Positions 17,856 through 26,753 of a stretch of DNA of 64,000 nucleotides are shown in pieces; the stretch's first letter is position 1; every line of letters begins with the position of its first letter. Made by a program: the position numbers and the translations under genes. Below the pieces are notes generated by a model, which worked only from the letters and a program-made list of their open reading frames with translations, was not told the origin of the DNA and searched no databases. The stretch is from Ornithobacterium rhinotracheale (GTDB lineage: Bacteria; Bacteroidota; Bacteroidia; Flavobacteriales; Weeksellaceae): NCBI RefSeq assembly GCF_004088395.1, contig NZ_CP035107.1, positions 1,813,001-1,877,000 of the forward strand. The letters run 5' to 3'.

Positions 17856-18398
17856 TTGCTCAATTAGAGAAATTTGTTTTTTATGCTTTAAGCTATAAAT
17901 TAAAATTTGCTCTTTATCGTTTTTATCAATTTTGCCATTTTCGTTCACATCTCGGAATCCTTTTATTACTAAATTTCCCGTATTTTTATTTAAAACGAAA
18001 TTCTTAACACAAAAATCATCGTCTACAATTTTTTGCATCTCGCGACCATCCGTTGAGAGCAAATACAAAGACGATTTTACCCTAGTCAATTTATTACTGA
18101 GATAGGTTTTAGCAATCAGCGTATTGATATTTAGACTATCAATTTTAATTTGTTCGACTTTTACATTAATTTTTTCACCAAAATTCACTTCGTGCATCTC
18201 GCCATTGGTAGCATTGATAAAATAGAGAATCTTATCGTCTGAAACATCAATTTTCTTATCAAAATATCGTTCGCCAAGTACGAAGTCGGTGCCTTCAATG
18301 TCTTTTTCTAAACTAATTTCGAGATAATTATTGTTTTTCTGCCCAAAAGCAAGGCTAAAAACAAAAAGCAAGACGATGCTAAAAACGGATTTTTTCAT
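17841..18398 (-). CDS. Secreted protein of unknown function
   Basis: 185 residues beginning with a clear signal peptide (KKSVFSIVLLFVFSLAFG, cleavage before QKNN likely). The mature part is mostly beta-like, and ends with DVNENGKIDKNDKEQ (about 156-170), a dockerin-like calcium-loop sequence. No family recognised. Its stop lies 15 bp inside the end of menF, which is transcribed in the opposite direction. Probably periplasmic or surface-located. Confidence 0.65.
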   Translation of the reverse strand: MKKSVFSIVLLFVFSLAFGQKNNNYLEISLEKDIEGTDFVLGERYFDKKIDVSDDKILYFINATNGEMHEVNFGEKINVKVEQIKIDSLNINTLIAKTYLSNKLTRVKSSLYLLSTDGREMQKIVDDDFCVKNFVLNKNTGNLVIKGFRDVNENGKIDKNDKEQILIYSLKHKKQISLIEQLPNR

Positions 18399-18438
18399 AT
18401 TTCTGTGATTTAAATTTAGCTAAAGTTCATCAATTTTT

Positions 18439-19194
18439 TTACTTCGCTCCACACGCCATCAGCTGGTTATAAATCATTTCGTAGACTTTATTCTGGTAGG
18501 CTTGTAGTTCTGCTTTGGTATAAGCGCCCGCTGGTATGATGGCGTTTCTGAATACACGCACCTTCCCTGGGTAGCCTTTAAATAGTCCATAGGGCATATG
18601 CTGCTTCATTCCGCAAATGGTATGCACGGCCATAGGTACTTGGTGCTCTATGCTCATAGAAAAGGCGCCACGCTTAAAACTATCAAGCACGATGCTGGTA
18701 TCATCTGGCACGCCTCCCTCTGGAAAAATGCAGATGGAGTAGCCTTGTTTTAACTTTGCTTGTGTTTTCTTAAACACCTGCTGGCGGCTCTCCTTGCTCT
18801 TCCTGTCTACGGTGATGGCTATGCGATTGTATACAAATCCAAAAATAGGGATTTTGCTTAATTCTGCTTTTCCTACAAACACCATTGGGTTGGGGGTGAT
18901 GGTGAGCATCAACATAATATCCATAAACGAGGTGTGATTGGCAACGATGATGTATTGTTGCCTAGGCTTCAGCTTTTCGCCCGAAAGCTCACACCATAAC
19001 CCCGAGAAATGGAATAAAATAAATCCCCACACGCGCATAAAATAATACGCCTTGGGGTAATCTTTTTCTCTAAAACTAAATGGCAAGACAAAAAACACGC
19101 CCAAAATAATGGTGAATACACCCGCTACTAGCCCAAACCAGCAGCGCCACAAAAAGCTCAATATTTTTTTGACTAGGTTCAATTTACTTTCCAT
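18439..19194 (-). CDS. plsC: 1-acyl-sn-glycerol-3-phosphate acyltransferase (PlsC)
   Basis: 251 residues with an N-terminal hydrophobic segment (about 12-35) and the acyltransferase core. HX4D motif is NHTSFMD (about 86-92); the substrate-binding motif is FPEGGVPDD, and PMAVHTICG follows. It makes phosphatidic acid from lysophosphatidic acid at the inner membrane. It overlaps pth by 11 bp, so both are on one transcript. It is the better candidate for the housekeeping PlsC than the short protein at 15921. Confidence 0.9.
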   Translation of the reverse strand: MESKLNLVKKILSFLWRCWFGLVAGVFTIILGVFFVLPFSFREKDYPKAYYFMRVWGFILFHFSGLWCELSGEKLKPRQQYIIVANHTSFMDIMLMLTITPNPMVFVGKAELSKIPIFGFVYNRIAITVDRKSKESRQQVFKKTQAKLKQGYSICIFPEGGVPDDTSIVLDSFKRGAFSMSIEHQVPMAVHTICGMKQHMPYGLFKGYPGKVRVFRNAIIPAGAYTKAELQAYQNKVYEMIYNQLMACGAK

Positions 19195-19750
19195 TAAAGG
19201 TATTCATCGTATTGGCTAAGCCTGCAAATACAAAACTCAAACAAGCATCTGAGGCTTTATCCAAGCGCTCTGCCATTTGCTCCTGCTCCTGCGCGCTCCA
19301 CTCCCCTAGCACATAGTCAATCTGGGCACCACGAGCAAATTCATCGCCAATGCCGAAACGCAACTTAGGGTACTGCGTAGTGCCTAGCTCGGCTTGAATA
19401 TTCTTCAGCCCATTATGCCCGCCATCGCTACCCTTGCCTCGCATGCGCAAAGTGCCAAAAGGCAAATTCAAATCATCGGTAATGATTAAAATATTCTCAA
19501 CAGGGATATTTTCTTTTTTAGCCCAAAAGCTCACCGCGCGCCCGCTTAAATTCATATAAGTATCTGGCTTCAACACCGTAACGGGGCACCCTTTGTATTT
19601 AAATTGTATGATTTCCCCAAAATTAGAGGGCTTAAACTTTTGGTCTACTTTTCTAGCCAATTCATCTACGACCATAAATCCAATGTTATGGCGTGTATCT
19701 CGATATTCTTCTCCAATATTGCCTAAGCCTACTATCAAATATTTTTGCAT
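19184..19750 (-). CDS. pth: Peptidyl-tRNA hydrolase
   Basis: 188-residue enzyme that frees tRNA from dropped-off peptidyl-tRNA. Motifs: LIVGLGNIGEEYRDTRHNIGF with the catalytic His and Asn, KPDTYMNLSGRAV, DDLNLPFGTLRMRGKGSDGG with the active-site Asp, and GHNGLKNI. ATG at 19750 is preferred to the upstream TTG at 19756 because TACATTTG, a -7 box, ends three bases before it, suggesting a leaderless message. plsC follows with an 11-bp overlap. Confidence 0.95.
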   Translation of the reverse strand: MQKYLIVGLGNIGEEYRDTRHNIGFMVVDELARKVDQKFKPSNFGEIIQFKYKGCPVTVLKPDTYMNLSGRAVSFWAKKENIPVENILIITDDLNLPFGTLRMRGKGSDGGHNGLKNIQAELGTTQYPKLRFGIGDEFARGAQIDYVLGEWSAQEQEQMAERLDKASDACLSFVFAGLANTMNTFNGK

Positions 19751-19753
19751 ACA

Positions 19754-19761
19754 CAAATGTA
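19754..19761 (-). promoter_or_regulatory. -7 promoter box of pth
   Basis: Minus strand TACATTTG (19761-19754), matching TAnnTTTG. Only three bases separate it from the pth ATG. No convincing -33 element is visible upstream. Confidence 0.5.
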
Positions 19762-19936
19762 AAAATTATCCTTATAAATAAGTTATAAAATATTATTTTT
19801 TTTTATCATTGCTAAAGGCAAAATCTTTCAATGCTAAAACTACTGAATTTTAAACAAATAGAGCTTCGCCAAAAAACACCTGTGTTTTTTAAAAAAAGAC
19901 GCTACATTTTGGAAAAAAACAAGCGTGTTTTTCGGG

Positions 19937-19979
19937 AAAAGGAAGCTTCTTTTTAAGCCAATAGAAGCTTCCTTTTTTT
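19937..19979. terminator. Strong hairpin with T runs, not assigned to a gene
   Basis: AAAAGGAAGCTTCT pairs with AGAAGCTTCCTTTTTT. It stands in the gap between the divergent genes pth and cvpA (19751-20065), so neither gene would be ended by it. The rest of the gap holds A/T-rich sequence with a TGTGTTTTTT / GCGTGTTTTTC motif and the cvpA promoter. Confidence 0.65.
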
Positions 19980-20013
19980 ACGATTATTATTTTTTTGATT
20001 TCATTAAAACAGA

Positions 20014-20045
20014 TTGCTCCACTTAATTTTCAAACCTTATCTTTG
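20014..20045 (+). promoter_or_regulatory. Promoter of cvpA
   Basis: TTG (20014-20016), 21-nt spacer, TATCTTTG (20038-20045). The ATG at 20066 is 20 nt downstream. Confidence 0.65.
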
Positions 20046-20065
20046 CACAAACGAAGTTTAAAGGC

Positions 20066-20557
20066 ATGAATGTACTCGATTTGGTACTAGGCGGATCGCT
20101 CCTGTATGGCACTTACATGGGCTATCGCCGTGGAATTTTTAGGCAAATTGCAGGAATCGTAGGACTGTATATTGCACTTATTTTTGGGCTAAAATATGCA
20201 GATTTGGCAGGAGATTTATTGCACGATAGCGGGCTAGCTCAGGGGAAAACGGCACCGTTCATAAGTTTCTGTATAGCCTTTATTTTGATATTGATAGCCA
20301 TTCATTTTCTGACGGGGTTTCTGCGCAAATTGAGCCGAAGCCTAGGGCTGGGGCTTCTGGAGCGTCTTTTGGGAGCGGTGCTAGGCGGTGTTAAAATCTC
20401 GCTCATGATTGGCGCATTTCTATTTTTTATACTTCGGGTGAATGGCAAAGCGCATTTTTTTCCAGAAGAAACCATCTCACAGAGTATTCTTCTGCCTTAT
20501 TTTAAAATCGGATTTCCCATCATAGAATCGTTCTGGCACAGCTTTGTAAAACCTTAA
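20066..20557 (+). CDS. CvpA family membrane protein
   Basis: 163-residue protein with four hydrophobic segments. The opening MNVLDLVLGGSLLYGTYMG and the RRGIFRQIAGIVGLYIAL stretch are typical of CvpA (named for colicin V production). The family is tied to envelope integrity and purF expression in E. coli; the mechanism is unsettled. It begins a co-directional run (cvpA, Na/Pi symporter, LuxE-like) with 4-bp spacing or overlap. Confidence 0.85.
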   Translation: MNVLDLVLGGSLLYGTYMGYRRGIFRQIAGIVGLYIALIFGLKYADLAGDLLHDSGLAQGKTAPFISFCIAFILILIAIHFLTGFLRKLSRSLGLGLLERLLGAVLGGVKISLMIGAFLFFILRVNGKAHFFPEETISQSILLPYFKIGFPIIESFWHSFVKP

Positions 20558-20561
20558 AATC

Positions 20562-22241
20562 ATGCTAAGTTTTATCGACATAAATACTCTTTGGTTCAAA
20601 ATCTTCAATAGCATTGGTGCGGTAGCTCTTTTCATTTTTGGGATGAAAATCATGAGCGATGGTGCACAGCGTATTGCGGGGAAAAAGTTGCGTAATTTCA
20701 TCAATGCCATTACTCACAAAAAATTCACGGCAATACTTGCAGGGATTGGCATCACCACCGCTATTCAGTCCTCATCGGCTTTGAGCGTTTTGGCAGTTTC
20801 CTTTACCAATGCGGGCTTACTGTCTCTTTACAAAGCTTTCTCTATTATTGTGGGAGCAAACATCGGAACCACACTCAAGCTTTGGGTGATTTCCTTAGGC
20901 TACGAAATAGATTTCTCTAGTCTATGCCTGCCAATCATTGCCCTTGCACTGCCGTTTTATTTATCTAAAAAGGTTACACAACAAAACTGGGCGATTTTCT
21001 GCATGGGATTTGCCTTGATGTTTTTAGGTTTAAATTTTCTTACGCATAATTTAAACTTCCTCACGCAAGAGGAATTTTTATCTCAATTCTTATTTCAGCA
21101 TCATTCCATCACTCTTGGCAGGCAATTCAGCTTTTTGTTGCTTGGGCTTATTCTCACCGTCTTGATTCAGTCCTCCAGTGCCAGCACCTCGATTGTTTTG
21201 GTTTTACTAAATTTAGGTTTACCACTAGAGCTATGTGCCATGATGATTATCGGTGCCAATGTAGGCACCTCTACCACAGCTCTTATCGCTGCCACGGTGG
21301 CAAATATTCGTGCTCGTTGTGTGGCATATTTTCATTTTGGGTTTAATGTATTAGGCAGCGGTTTATTTTTCTTTATTTCGCCTTTTATTATTCATATTTT
21401 AGTGCAACATAGTTTTTTTAGCAATCACTTTATCATTTTAGCCATTTTCCATACGCTGTTTAATGTAATTGTGGCACTTATTGTTTCCCCATTCATAGCA
21501 CCTATTGCTTCTTATGCCGAGGAATATAGCAAAAAACGAAATTCCAAAAACGAAAAATATAATTACACGCACAAGGAACTAAATTTTGTAAATTCTCCTT
21601 TCACGCTCACTTCTGAAATGTACATTTACGAAGCCAATAAGAAATTATTGCGTTTTGTGGGCAACATCAAGCAATCCATCACGCTTGTTGGCAGATTGAT
21701 TACAGAAAGCGATGACGAAAAATTTTTAGAGCTACACCACCGCATTGTCTTGCTCGAGAAGGAGGGAGACCGATTAGAAAAAGATATTTTAGGCTATTTA
21801 AATAAAATCTACGGCATGGATCTGCCCATTAATCAAGCCAAGAAGACTTATCATTTAATCGAGGTTTCCAAAGAGCTCGAAAGCATTGGAGATTTAATCA
21901 TAAAAATGTCTTTCACTCATAAAAAAAGACGCCAAACCAATAGTTTTATCACGCCTAAATTACGCACCAATTTGCTCCAATTGCAAGATTTGGTTTCGCT
22001 ATCTACCACGCATTTGATTCAAAACATCAACGAGAATGGCATTTCTCCAAATTTAAAGAAATCGCTGGAGCTAGAACACGATACCGATGTATGTTGCAGA
22101 CACTCCTACAAGCTACTGATTAAATCGATTGAGCAAAACAAAATCAAACCACTGAGTGCCTTGCTATACAGAGACTTGATGCAGAACTATGAAATCATAA
22201 GCGACCATATTTTTAAAGCCAACAAAGCCCTTACCCGATAA
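20562..22241 (+). CDS. Na+/phosphate cotransporter family protein with PhoU-like domain
   Basis: 559 residues. The membrane half has the two inverted Na/Pi repeats, each with a QSSSA motif: IQSSSALSVLAVSF (about 67-80) and IQSSSASTSIVLVLL (about 203-217). The cytoplasmic C-terminus (about 350-559) is helical and PhoU-like (KKTYHLIEVSKELESIGDLI). Such proteins carry phosphate with sodium, and in bacteria the PhoU part probably senses supply. It follows cvpA by 4 bp, and its TAA overlaps the next ATG (TAATG). Confidence 0.9.
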   Translation: MLSFIDINTLWFKIFNSIGAVALFIFGMKIMSDGAQRIAGKKLRNFINAITHKKFTAILAGIGITTAIQSSSALSVLAVSFTNAGLLSLYKAFSIIVGANIGTTLKLWVISLGYEIDFSSLCLPIIALALPFYLSKKVTQQNWAIFCMGFALMFLGLNFLTHNLNFLTQEEFLSQFLFQHHSITLGRQFSFLLLGLILTVLIQSSSASTSIVLVLLNLGLPLELCAMMIIGANVGTSTTALIAATVANIRARCVAYFHFGFNVLGSGLFFFISPFIIHILVQHSFFSNHFIILAIFHTLFNVIVALIVSPFIAPIASYAEEYSKKRNSKNEKYNYTHKELNFVNSPFTLTSEMYIYEANKKLLRFVGNIKQSITLVGRLITESDDEKFLELHHRIVLLEKEGDRLEKDILGYLNKIYGMDLPINQAKKTYHLIEVSKELESIGDLIIKMSFTHKKRRQTNSFITPKLRTNLLQLQDLVSLSTTHLIQNINENGISPNLKKSLELEHDTDVCCRHSYKLLIKSIEQNKIKPLSALLYRDLMQNYEIISDHIFKANKALTR

Positions 22242-23224
22242 TGATTAATATTCAAGATATTTTTAAAATCCAAAATCAACACGAATTTGAGGAAATGACT
22301 TTGCGCGTGTTCCACTTCCAAGCGGAACATTGCGAGGTTTATCGTCAATTTATCCAGTATTTAAACATCAATCCAAAGGAAATCAATTCGGTAGAAAAAA
22401 TCCCATTTTTGCCTATCTCTTTCTTTAAACAATTTAAAATTTTAACCGAGCAAAGCACTTACGAAAAGGTTTTTACCAGCTCAGGCACCACGAGCGAAAA
22501 CACGAGCCACCATTATGTGCACCGTTTAAAAATTTATCATGATGAATTGGACGAGAGTTTCCGATATTTCTTTGGAAATTATACCGATTACGAGATTTTC
22601 TCGCTCCTGCCCGCCTATGCCGAGCGCACAGGCTCTTCGCTGATTGACATGGTGGAACATTGGAAAAAACAAACCCAGCAAAACACGCAGATTCACTATT
22701 TATACAATCACGGGCAATTAAAAGAAGATTTAATTAAAGCTCAAAATTTGGGCAAAAAAATCATTCTCATCGGCGTGAGTTTTGCCTTAATTGATTTTGC
22801 CGAAGCTTTTCCTTTTGAGATGAAAAACACCATTTTGATCGAAACAGGCGGCATGAAAGGACGCAAAAAAGAAATCACGCGCGAGGAATTGCACTCGATT
22901 TTAAAATCAGCTTTTGGGCTCAAGGAAATCTACTCCGAATATGGCATGACTGAACTGCTCTCGCAAGCGTATTCTATGAGCAATCAGCGATTCAAAACGC
23001 CACCATGGATGCATATTTTGCTACGCGACACCGAAGACCCGCTGAGCCTTGTTCCACAAGGAAAAACAGGCGGCATCAATGTGATTGATTTGGCAAATTT
23101 ATACTCTTGCAGCTTCATCGCCACCGATGATTTAGGCAAAATGTACCCCAATGGAGAATTTGAAATTTTAGGCAGATTTGACAATAGTGATGTGCGCGGT
23201 TGCAATCTTTTGATTTTAAATTAA
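22241..23224 (+). CDS. LuxE-like acyl-protein synthetase / acyl-transfer family protein
   Basis: 327 residues of the LuxE/acyl-adenylate family. The nucleotide-binding loop is FTSSGTTSENTSHHY (about 83-97), and the later adenylation motif is YSEYGMTELLSQAYS (about 231-245). LuxE proper activates fatty acids for the luciferase pathway, but non-luminous Bacteroidota keep a paralogue of unknown acyl substrate, probably serving lipid or surface-polymer synthesis. Translation is coupled to the upstream symporter by TAATG. No further function can be deduced. Confidence 0.75.
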   Translation: MINIQDIFKIQNQHEFEEMTLRVFHFQAEHCEVYRQFIQYLNINPKEINSVEKIPFLPISFFKQFKILTEQSTYEKVFTSSGTTSENTSHHYVHRLKIYHDELDESFRYFFGNYTDYEIFSLLPAYAERTGSSLIDMVEHWKKQTQQNTQIHYLYNHGQLKEDLIKAQNLGKKIILIGVSFALIDFAEAFPFEMKNTILIETGGMKGRKKEITREELHSILKSAFGLKEIYSEYGMTELLSQAYSMSNQRFKTPPWMHILLRDTEDPLSLVPQGKTGGINVIDLANLYSCSFIATDDLGKMYPNGEFEILGRFDNSDVRGCNLLILN

Positions 23225-23234
23225 CCATCCCCCT

Positions 23235-23321
23235 AGCCTAAAAAAATCTAACATTCAATTAAATAAACAATTCATTAGGCTGAGAATTTTAAAATTCATA
23301 CCTTTGTTAGCCTAAACTAAC
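23235..23321 (+). promoter_or_regulatory. Promoter with DtxR/MntR-like operator in front of the Nramp gene
   Basis: TACCTTTG (23299-23306) is a -7 box. Overlapping its last base is GTTAGCCTAAACTAAC (23306-23321), close to the DtxR consensus core GTTAGCCTAACCTAA. Two more half sites occur upstream, AGCCTAA (23235-23241) and TTAGGCT (23275-23281), in inverted orientation. A metal-bound repressor sitting here would block transcription of the transporter. Confidence 0.6.
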
Positions 23322-23348
23322 TTTTATTTTAGCTAGCAAAAACTATTT

Positions 23349-24674
23349 ATGAAAAAAAAGGCATGGAATCGAGAGCGATTAACGCAAAGTTTGGCAGAGG
23401 CGCACGCCAGTATCAACATTCCAGAAAATAGCAGTTTTTGGAGAAAACTTCTGGCTTTTGTGGGGCCTGGGCTAATGGTGGCAGTGGGCTATATGGACCC
23501 AGGAAACTGGGCTACGGATATTGAGGGGGGAGCAAAATTTGGCTACACGCTGCTCTTTGTGATTTTACTTTCTAATTTCTTCGCTATGTTTTTGCAATAT
23601 TTAGCGCTCAAATTAGGCATTGCCACTGAGCGCGATTTGGCGCAAGCCTGCCGAGACCACTACAATCCTACGGTGAATTTCATCCTTTGGATTCTCTGTG
23701 AAATAGCCATTGCCGCCATGGACTTGGCAGAAGTCATAGGTTCTGCCATTGCATTGAATTTGCTTTTTGGAATTCCGCTGCCGTGGGGTGTCGCCATCAC
23801 GGTGGCCGATGTGTTTTTAATTCTATTTTTACAGGCCAAAGGTTTTAGAAAATTGGAGAGCGTAGTGGGTGCTTTAATCATCATTATAGCAGGCTGTTTT
23901 ATGTATGAATTAATGGTGAGCTCACCCAATATGCCCGATGTTATGAAGGGGCTTCTCCCTCAGCCACAAATCGTTACAAACCCCTCTATGCTTTACATTG
24001 CCGTAGGAATTTTGGGTGCCACAGTGATGCCTCACAACTTATATCTGCACAGCAGCTTAGTACAAACACGCAACTACAAGCGCTCAGAGAATGGCAAAAA
24101 AATGGCAATAAAATACGCCACCATTGAGAGCAATGTTTCGCTTCTTTTAGCATTTTTCATCAATGCCGCTATTTTAATCACCGCCGCGGCTACTTTTCAC
24201 GGAACGCCTTATGAAAATGTTGCCGATATTCACGATGCATATCATATGCTCACGCCAGTTTTGGGGGCTAGCTTAGCTAGCACACTTTTTGCCGTGGCGC
24301 TTTTAGCCTCGGGGCAAAACTCTACAATTACAGGCACACTTGCAGGGCAAATCGTGATGGAAGGTTTCTTAAATTTAAGGCTAAAACCTTGGGTGCGACG
24401 CCTCATCACGCGGCTCATTGCGGTGATTCCTGCGATGATTGTGGCTATTTTGTACGGCGAACGCGGGACTAATGAGCTTTTAATTTTAAGCCAAGTAATT
24501 CTCTCTATGCAGCTAAGTTTTGCAGTGATTCCACTGGTGATGTTCACTAATAGCAGGGCTAAAATGGGGCAATTTGTCAATTCATTTTGGGCAAAAATTA
24601 TGGCGTGGAGCATTTCAATTATCATCGTGATTTTAAACATTTTCTTGCTTATTGAGACTTTTAACCAACTTTAA
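23349..24674 (+). CDS. mntH: Nramp family divalent metal (Mn2+/Fe2+) transporter
   Basis: 441 residues with about eleven membrane segments. The metal-binding Asp and Asn of TM1 are in DPGNWATDIEGG (D50, N53); the TM6 signature is TVMPHNLYLHSSLVQTR with the Met and His typical for transition-metal selectivity. It imports Mn2+ or Fe2+ with protons. It stands alone between the LuxE-like gene and the dCMP deaminase gene, and its promoter carries a DtxR/MntR-like palindrome, so metal repression is expected. MntH is the likely name; iron versus manganese preference cannot be read off. Confidence 0.92.
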   Translation: MKKKAWNRERLTQSLAEAHASINIPENSSFWRKLLAFVGPGLMVAVGYMDPGNWATDIEGGAKFGYTLLFVILLSNFFAMFLQYLALKLGIATERDLAQACRDHYNPTVNFILWILCEIAIAAMDLAEVIGSAIALNLLFGIPLPWGVAITVADVFLILFLQAKGFRKLESVVGALIIIIAGCFMYELMVSSPNMPDVMKGLLPQPQIVTNPSMLYIAVGILGATVMPHNLYLHSSLVQTRNYKRSENGKKMAIKYATIESNVSLLLAFFINAAILITAAATFHGTPYENVADIHDAYHMLTPVLGASLASTLFAVALLASGQNSTITGTLAGQIVMEGFLNLRLKPWVRRLITRLIAVIPAMIVAILYGERGTNELLILSQVILSMQLSFAVIPLVMFTNSRAKMGQFVNSFWAKIMAWSISIIIVILNIFLLIETFNQL

Positions 24675-24743
24675 GCCTAAAAAATTTAGCTATAAATCAA
24701 TTTATTTAATTATATTGCTCTGATTTTGAAAAAATAAAATCGT

Positions 24744-25183
24744 ATGGACAAGAAACACAAATACGATATCGCTTACTTGCGTATGGCTAAAATCTGGGGG
24801 AGCTCTCATATTGCAAGCGAAAGCAGGTGGGCGCCTTGATTGTGAAAGACCGAATGATTATCTCTGATGGCTACAATGGCACGCCCAGCGGATTTGAAAA
24901 TGCCTGTGAAGATGAGAATTTGCAGACTAAATGGTATGTGCTACACGCAGAGGCTAATGCCATTTTGAAGGTGGCCGCCTCGACGCAAAGTTGCAAGGGC
25001 GCTACGCTCTACATCACGCTCTCGCCGTGCAAGGAGTGCAGCAAATTAATCTACCAAAGTGGCATTGAACGCGTGGTGTATATCGACCAATATTCCGACA
25101 CCTCGGGGCTTGATTTTTTGGAAAAAGCAGGGGTAAAAATTACTCAAATTTCAGCTGAGGAAATTAATGAAAAAATGGCTTAA
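24744..25183 (+). pseudogene. dCMP deaminase (ComE family), disrupted by a one-base frameshift
   Basis: The frame from ATG 24744 reads MDKKHKYDIAYLRMAKIWG and then runs out of frame to a stop at about 24839. From there the right sequence continues one frame over: ELSYCKRKQVGALIVKD through to the stop at 25183. The break lies in the run of five G at 24796-24800; six G would restore a 146-residue protein. Zinc ligands are present: HAEANAI and SPCKEC. The enzyme supplies dUMP. The downstream S41 gene starts inside it. An internal start at 24827 would lack the first ~27 residues and is unlikely to give an active enzyme. Confidence 0.85.
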
Positions 25184-26753
25184 AATCTTTAACACAATCC
25201 TTATCATTTTATCTATGATAATGTTCTTTGCCATTGGCATTCAAGTGGGCAAAAAATACGACATTGCCGTAGATGAAAATGATGATTATGTGGCCATTTC
25301 TTACAACTTAAACGAGCAAAAGGTGCGCAGGCTGATGAGCTTAATTGATAATTACTACATCGATTCGCTCAATACAGATGATTTGGTGGATAAAACGATA
25401 GATTTTGTAACCCAAAACCTTGACCCTCACAGCATCTACATTCCTAAGCAGCAGGGAGAAAGCTCCACCCTTGCAATGGAAGGCTTTTATGAAGATGTAG
25501 GGATTAATTTCATAAAATTTAACGACTCAGTGGTAATTACCCACAGTGCGCCCAATAGCCCAAACGCTAAACTTTTCAAACTGAGCGACAGGATTTTAGA
25601 AATAAATCAACATATAATTTCAACCGAAAATCAAGATTCCATCAAGGGCTATCTAGCAGGAAAACCCAACACCCAGATTCCGATTAAACTTTTGCGCAAT
25701 GGCAATGAAATTGAAGTTTTGGCCAAGCGAACTAAAATTGCTCAAAGTTCCGTGCCTTTATCCTATATGATTAATGACCGTTTGGGCTACATCAAATTGG
25801 ATAAATTCATTCACAATTCTGCCGAAGATTTTAGAAATGCTTTAAGTTTTTTAAAGAAAAAAGGCATGAAATCCTTGGTTTTGGATTTGCGCGACAATCC
25901 TGGCGGATTGGTAGATGCAGCACAGAAAATTGCTGATGAATTTTTAAAAGAAGATCAATTGATTGTCTACACACAAGACAAGGAAGGCAAAAAGAAATTC
26001 CGATACGCAACGGGCGAAGGAACTTTTCAGAAACGACCGATTTATATTTTAATCAATGAAGGTTCAGCTTCGGCGAGCGAAATCCTTGCAGGAGCCATTC
26101 AAGACCAAGACGCGGGTGTCATTATCGGGCGCAGAAGTTATGGAAAAGGATTGGTGCAAAAAGAAATAAGCTTGGGAGATGGCTCCAAAATTAGACTAAC
26201 GACAGCGAAATACTATACTCCAACAGGTAGATGTATCCAAAAACCTTACACGCAGAACGACAAAAATTATGTTTACGATATTCGCAACCGATTGGCTTCT
26301 GGCGAGTTATATAACATCGATAGTATTAAAAAAATCGAATCTTTACGATTTAAAACACCGAAAGGCAAAATCGTGTACGGTGGCGGTGGAATCATCCCAG
26401 ATGTGTTTATCCCGATTGATACCGTAAACATCGGGAAATGGTTTTATGAACATGGATTGAACAATCATTTAGAACAACCGATTTTTTCATTCATTGATAA
26501 AAACCATTTAATTTTAGAAAAAATAAAAGAACCGCATTTTGTGAAATATTACAGCGTAGATTCTTTATCAAATGTGCTACGCAAGGACATCAACCCTATT
26601 CAAAATAGCCCCAAAGAGCTAGCCAACTTCAATACTTTTGTAAAGGCAAGTATGGCTAATTTCATCTACGGAAGCCGTGCTTATAACCAAGTTTGGAACA
26701 GCGTAGACCCTATGATTCTAGAAGCCATAAAACTTGATAACGAACAACGATGA
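25167..26753 (+). CDS. S41 family C-terminal processing peptidase
   Basis: 528 residues: a membrane anchor (about 5-26), a PDZ domain (about 100-190, LAMEGFYEDVGINF and HSAPNSPNAKLFKLSDRIL), and the peptidase domain with the Ser-Lys dyad, Ser302 in EGSASASE and Lys327 in RSYGKGLVQ. CTP-type proteases trim envelope proteins from their C-termini in the periplasm. It overlaps the dCMP deaminase gene by 17 bp and xerD by ATGA, so the three genes are translationally coupled. Length and layout are standard for Bacteroidota. Confidence 0.92.
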   Translation: MKKWLKIFNTILIILSMIMFFAIGIQVGKKYDIAVDENDDYVAISYNLNEQKVRRLMSLIDNYYIDSLNTDDLVDKTIDFVTQNLDPHSIYIPKQQGESSTLAMEGFYEDVGINFIKFNDSVVITHSAPNSPNAKLFKLSDRILEINQHIISTENQDSIKGYLAGKPNTQIPIKLLRNGNEIEVLAKRTKIAQSSVPLSYMINDRLGYIKLDKFIHNSAEDFRNALSFLKKKGMKSLVLDLRDNPGGLVDAAQKIADEFLKEDQLIVYTQDKEGKKKFRYATGEGTFQKRPIYILINEGSASASEILAGAIQDQDAGVIIGRRSYGKGLVQKEISLGDGSKIRLTTAKYYTPTGRCIQKPYTQNDKNYVYDIRNRLASGELYNIDSIKKIESLRFKTPKGKIVYGGGGIIPDVFIPIDTVNIGKWFYEHGLNNHLEQPIFSFIDKNHLILEKIKEPHFVKYYSVDSLSNVLRKDINPIQNSPKELANFNTFVKASMANFIYGSRAYNQVWNSVDPMILEAIKLDNEQR

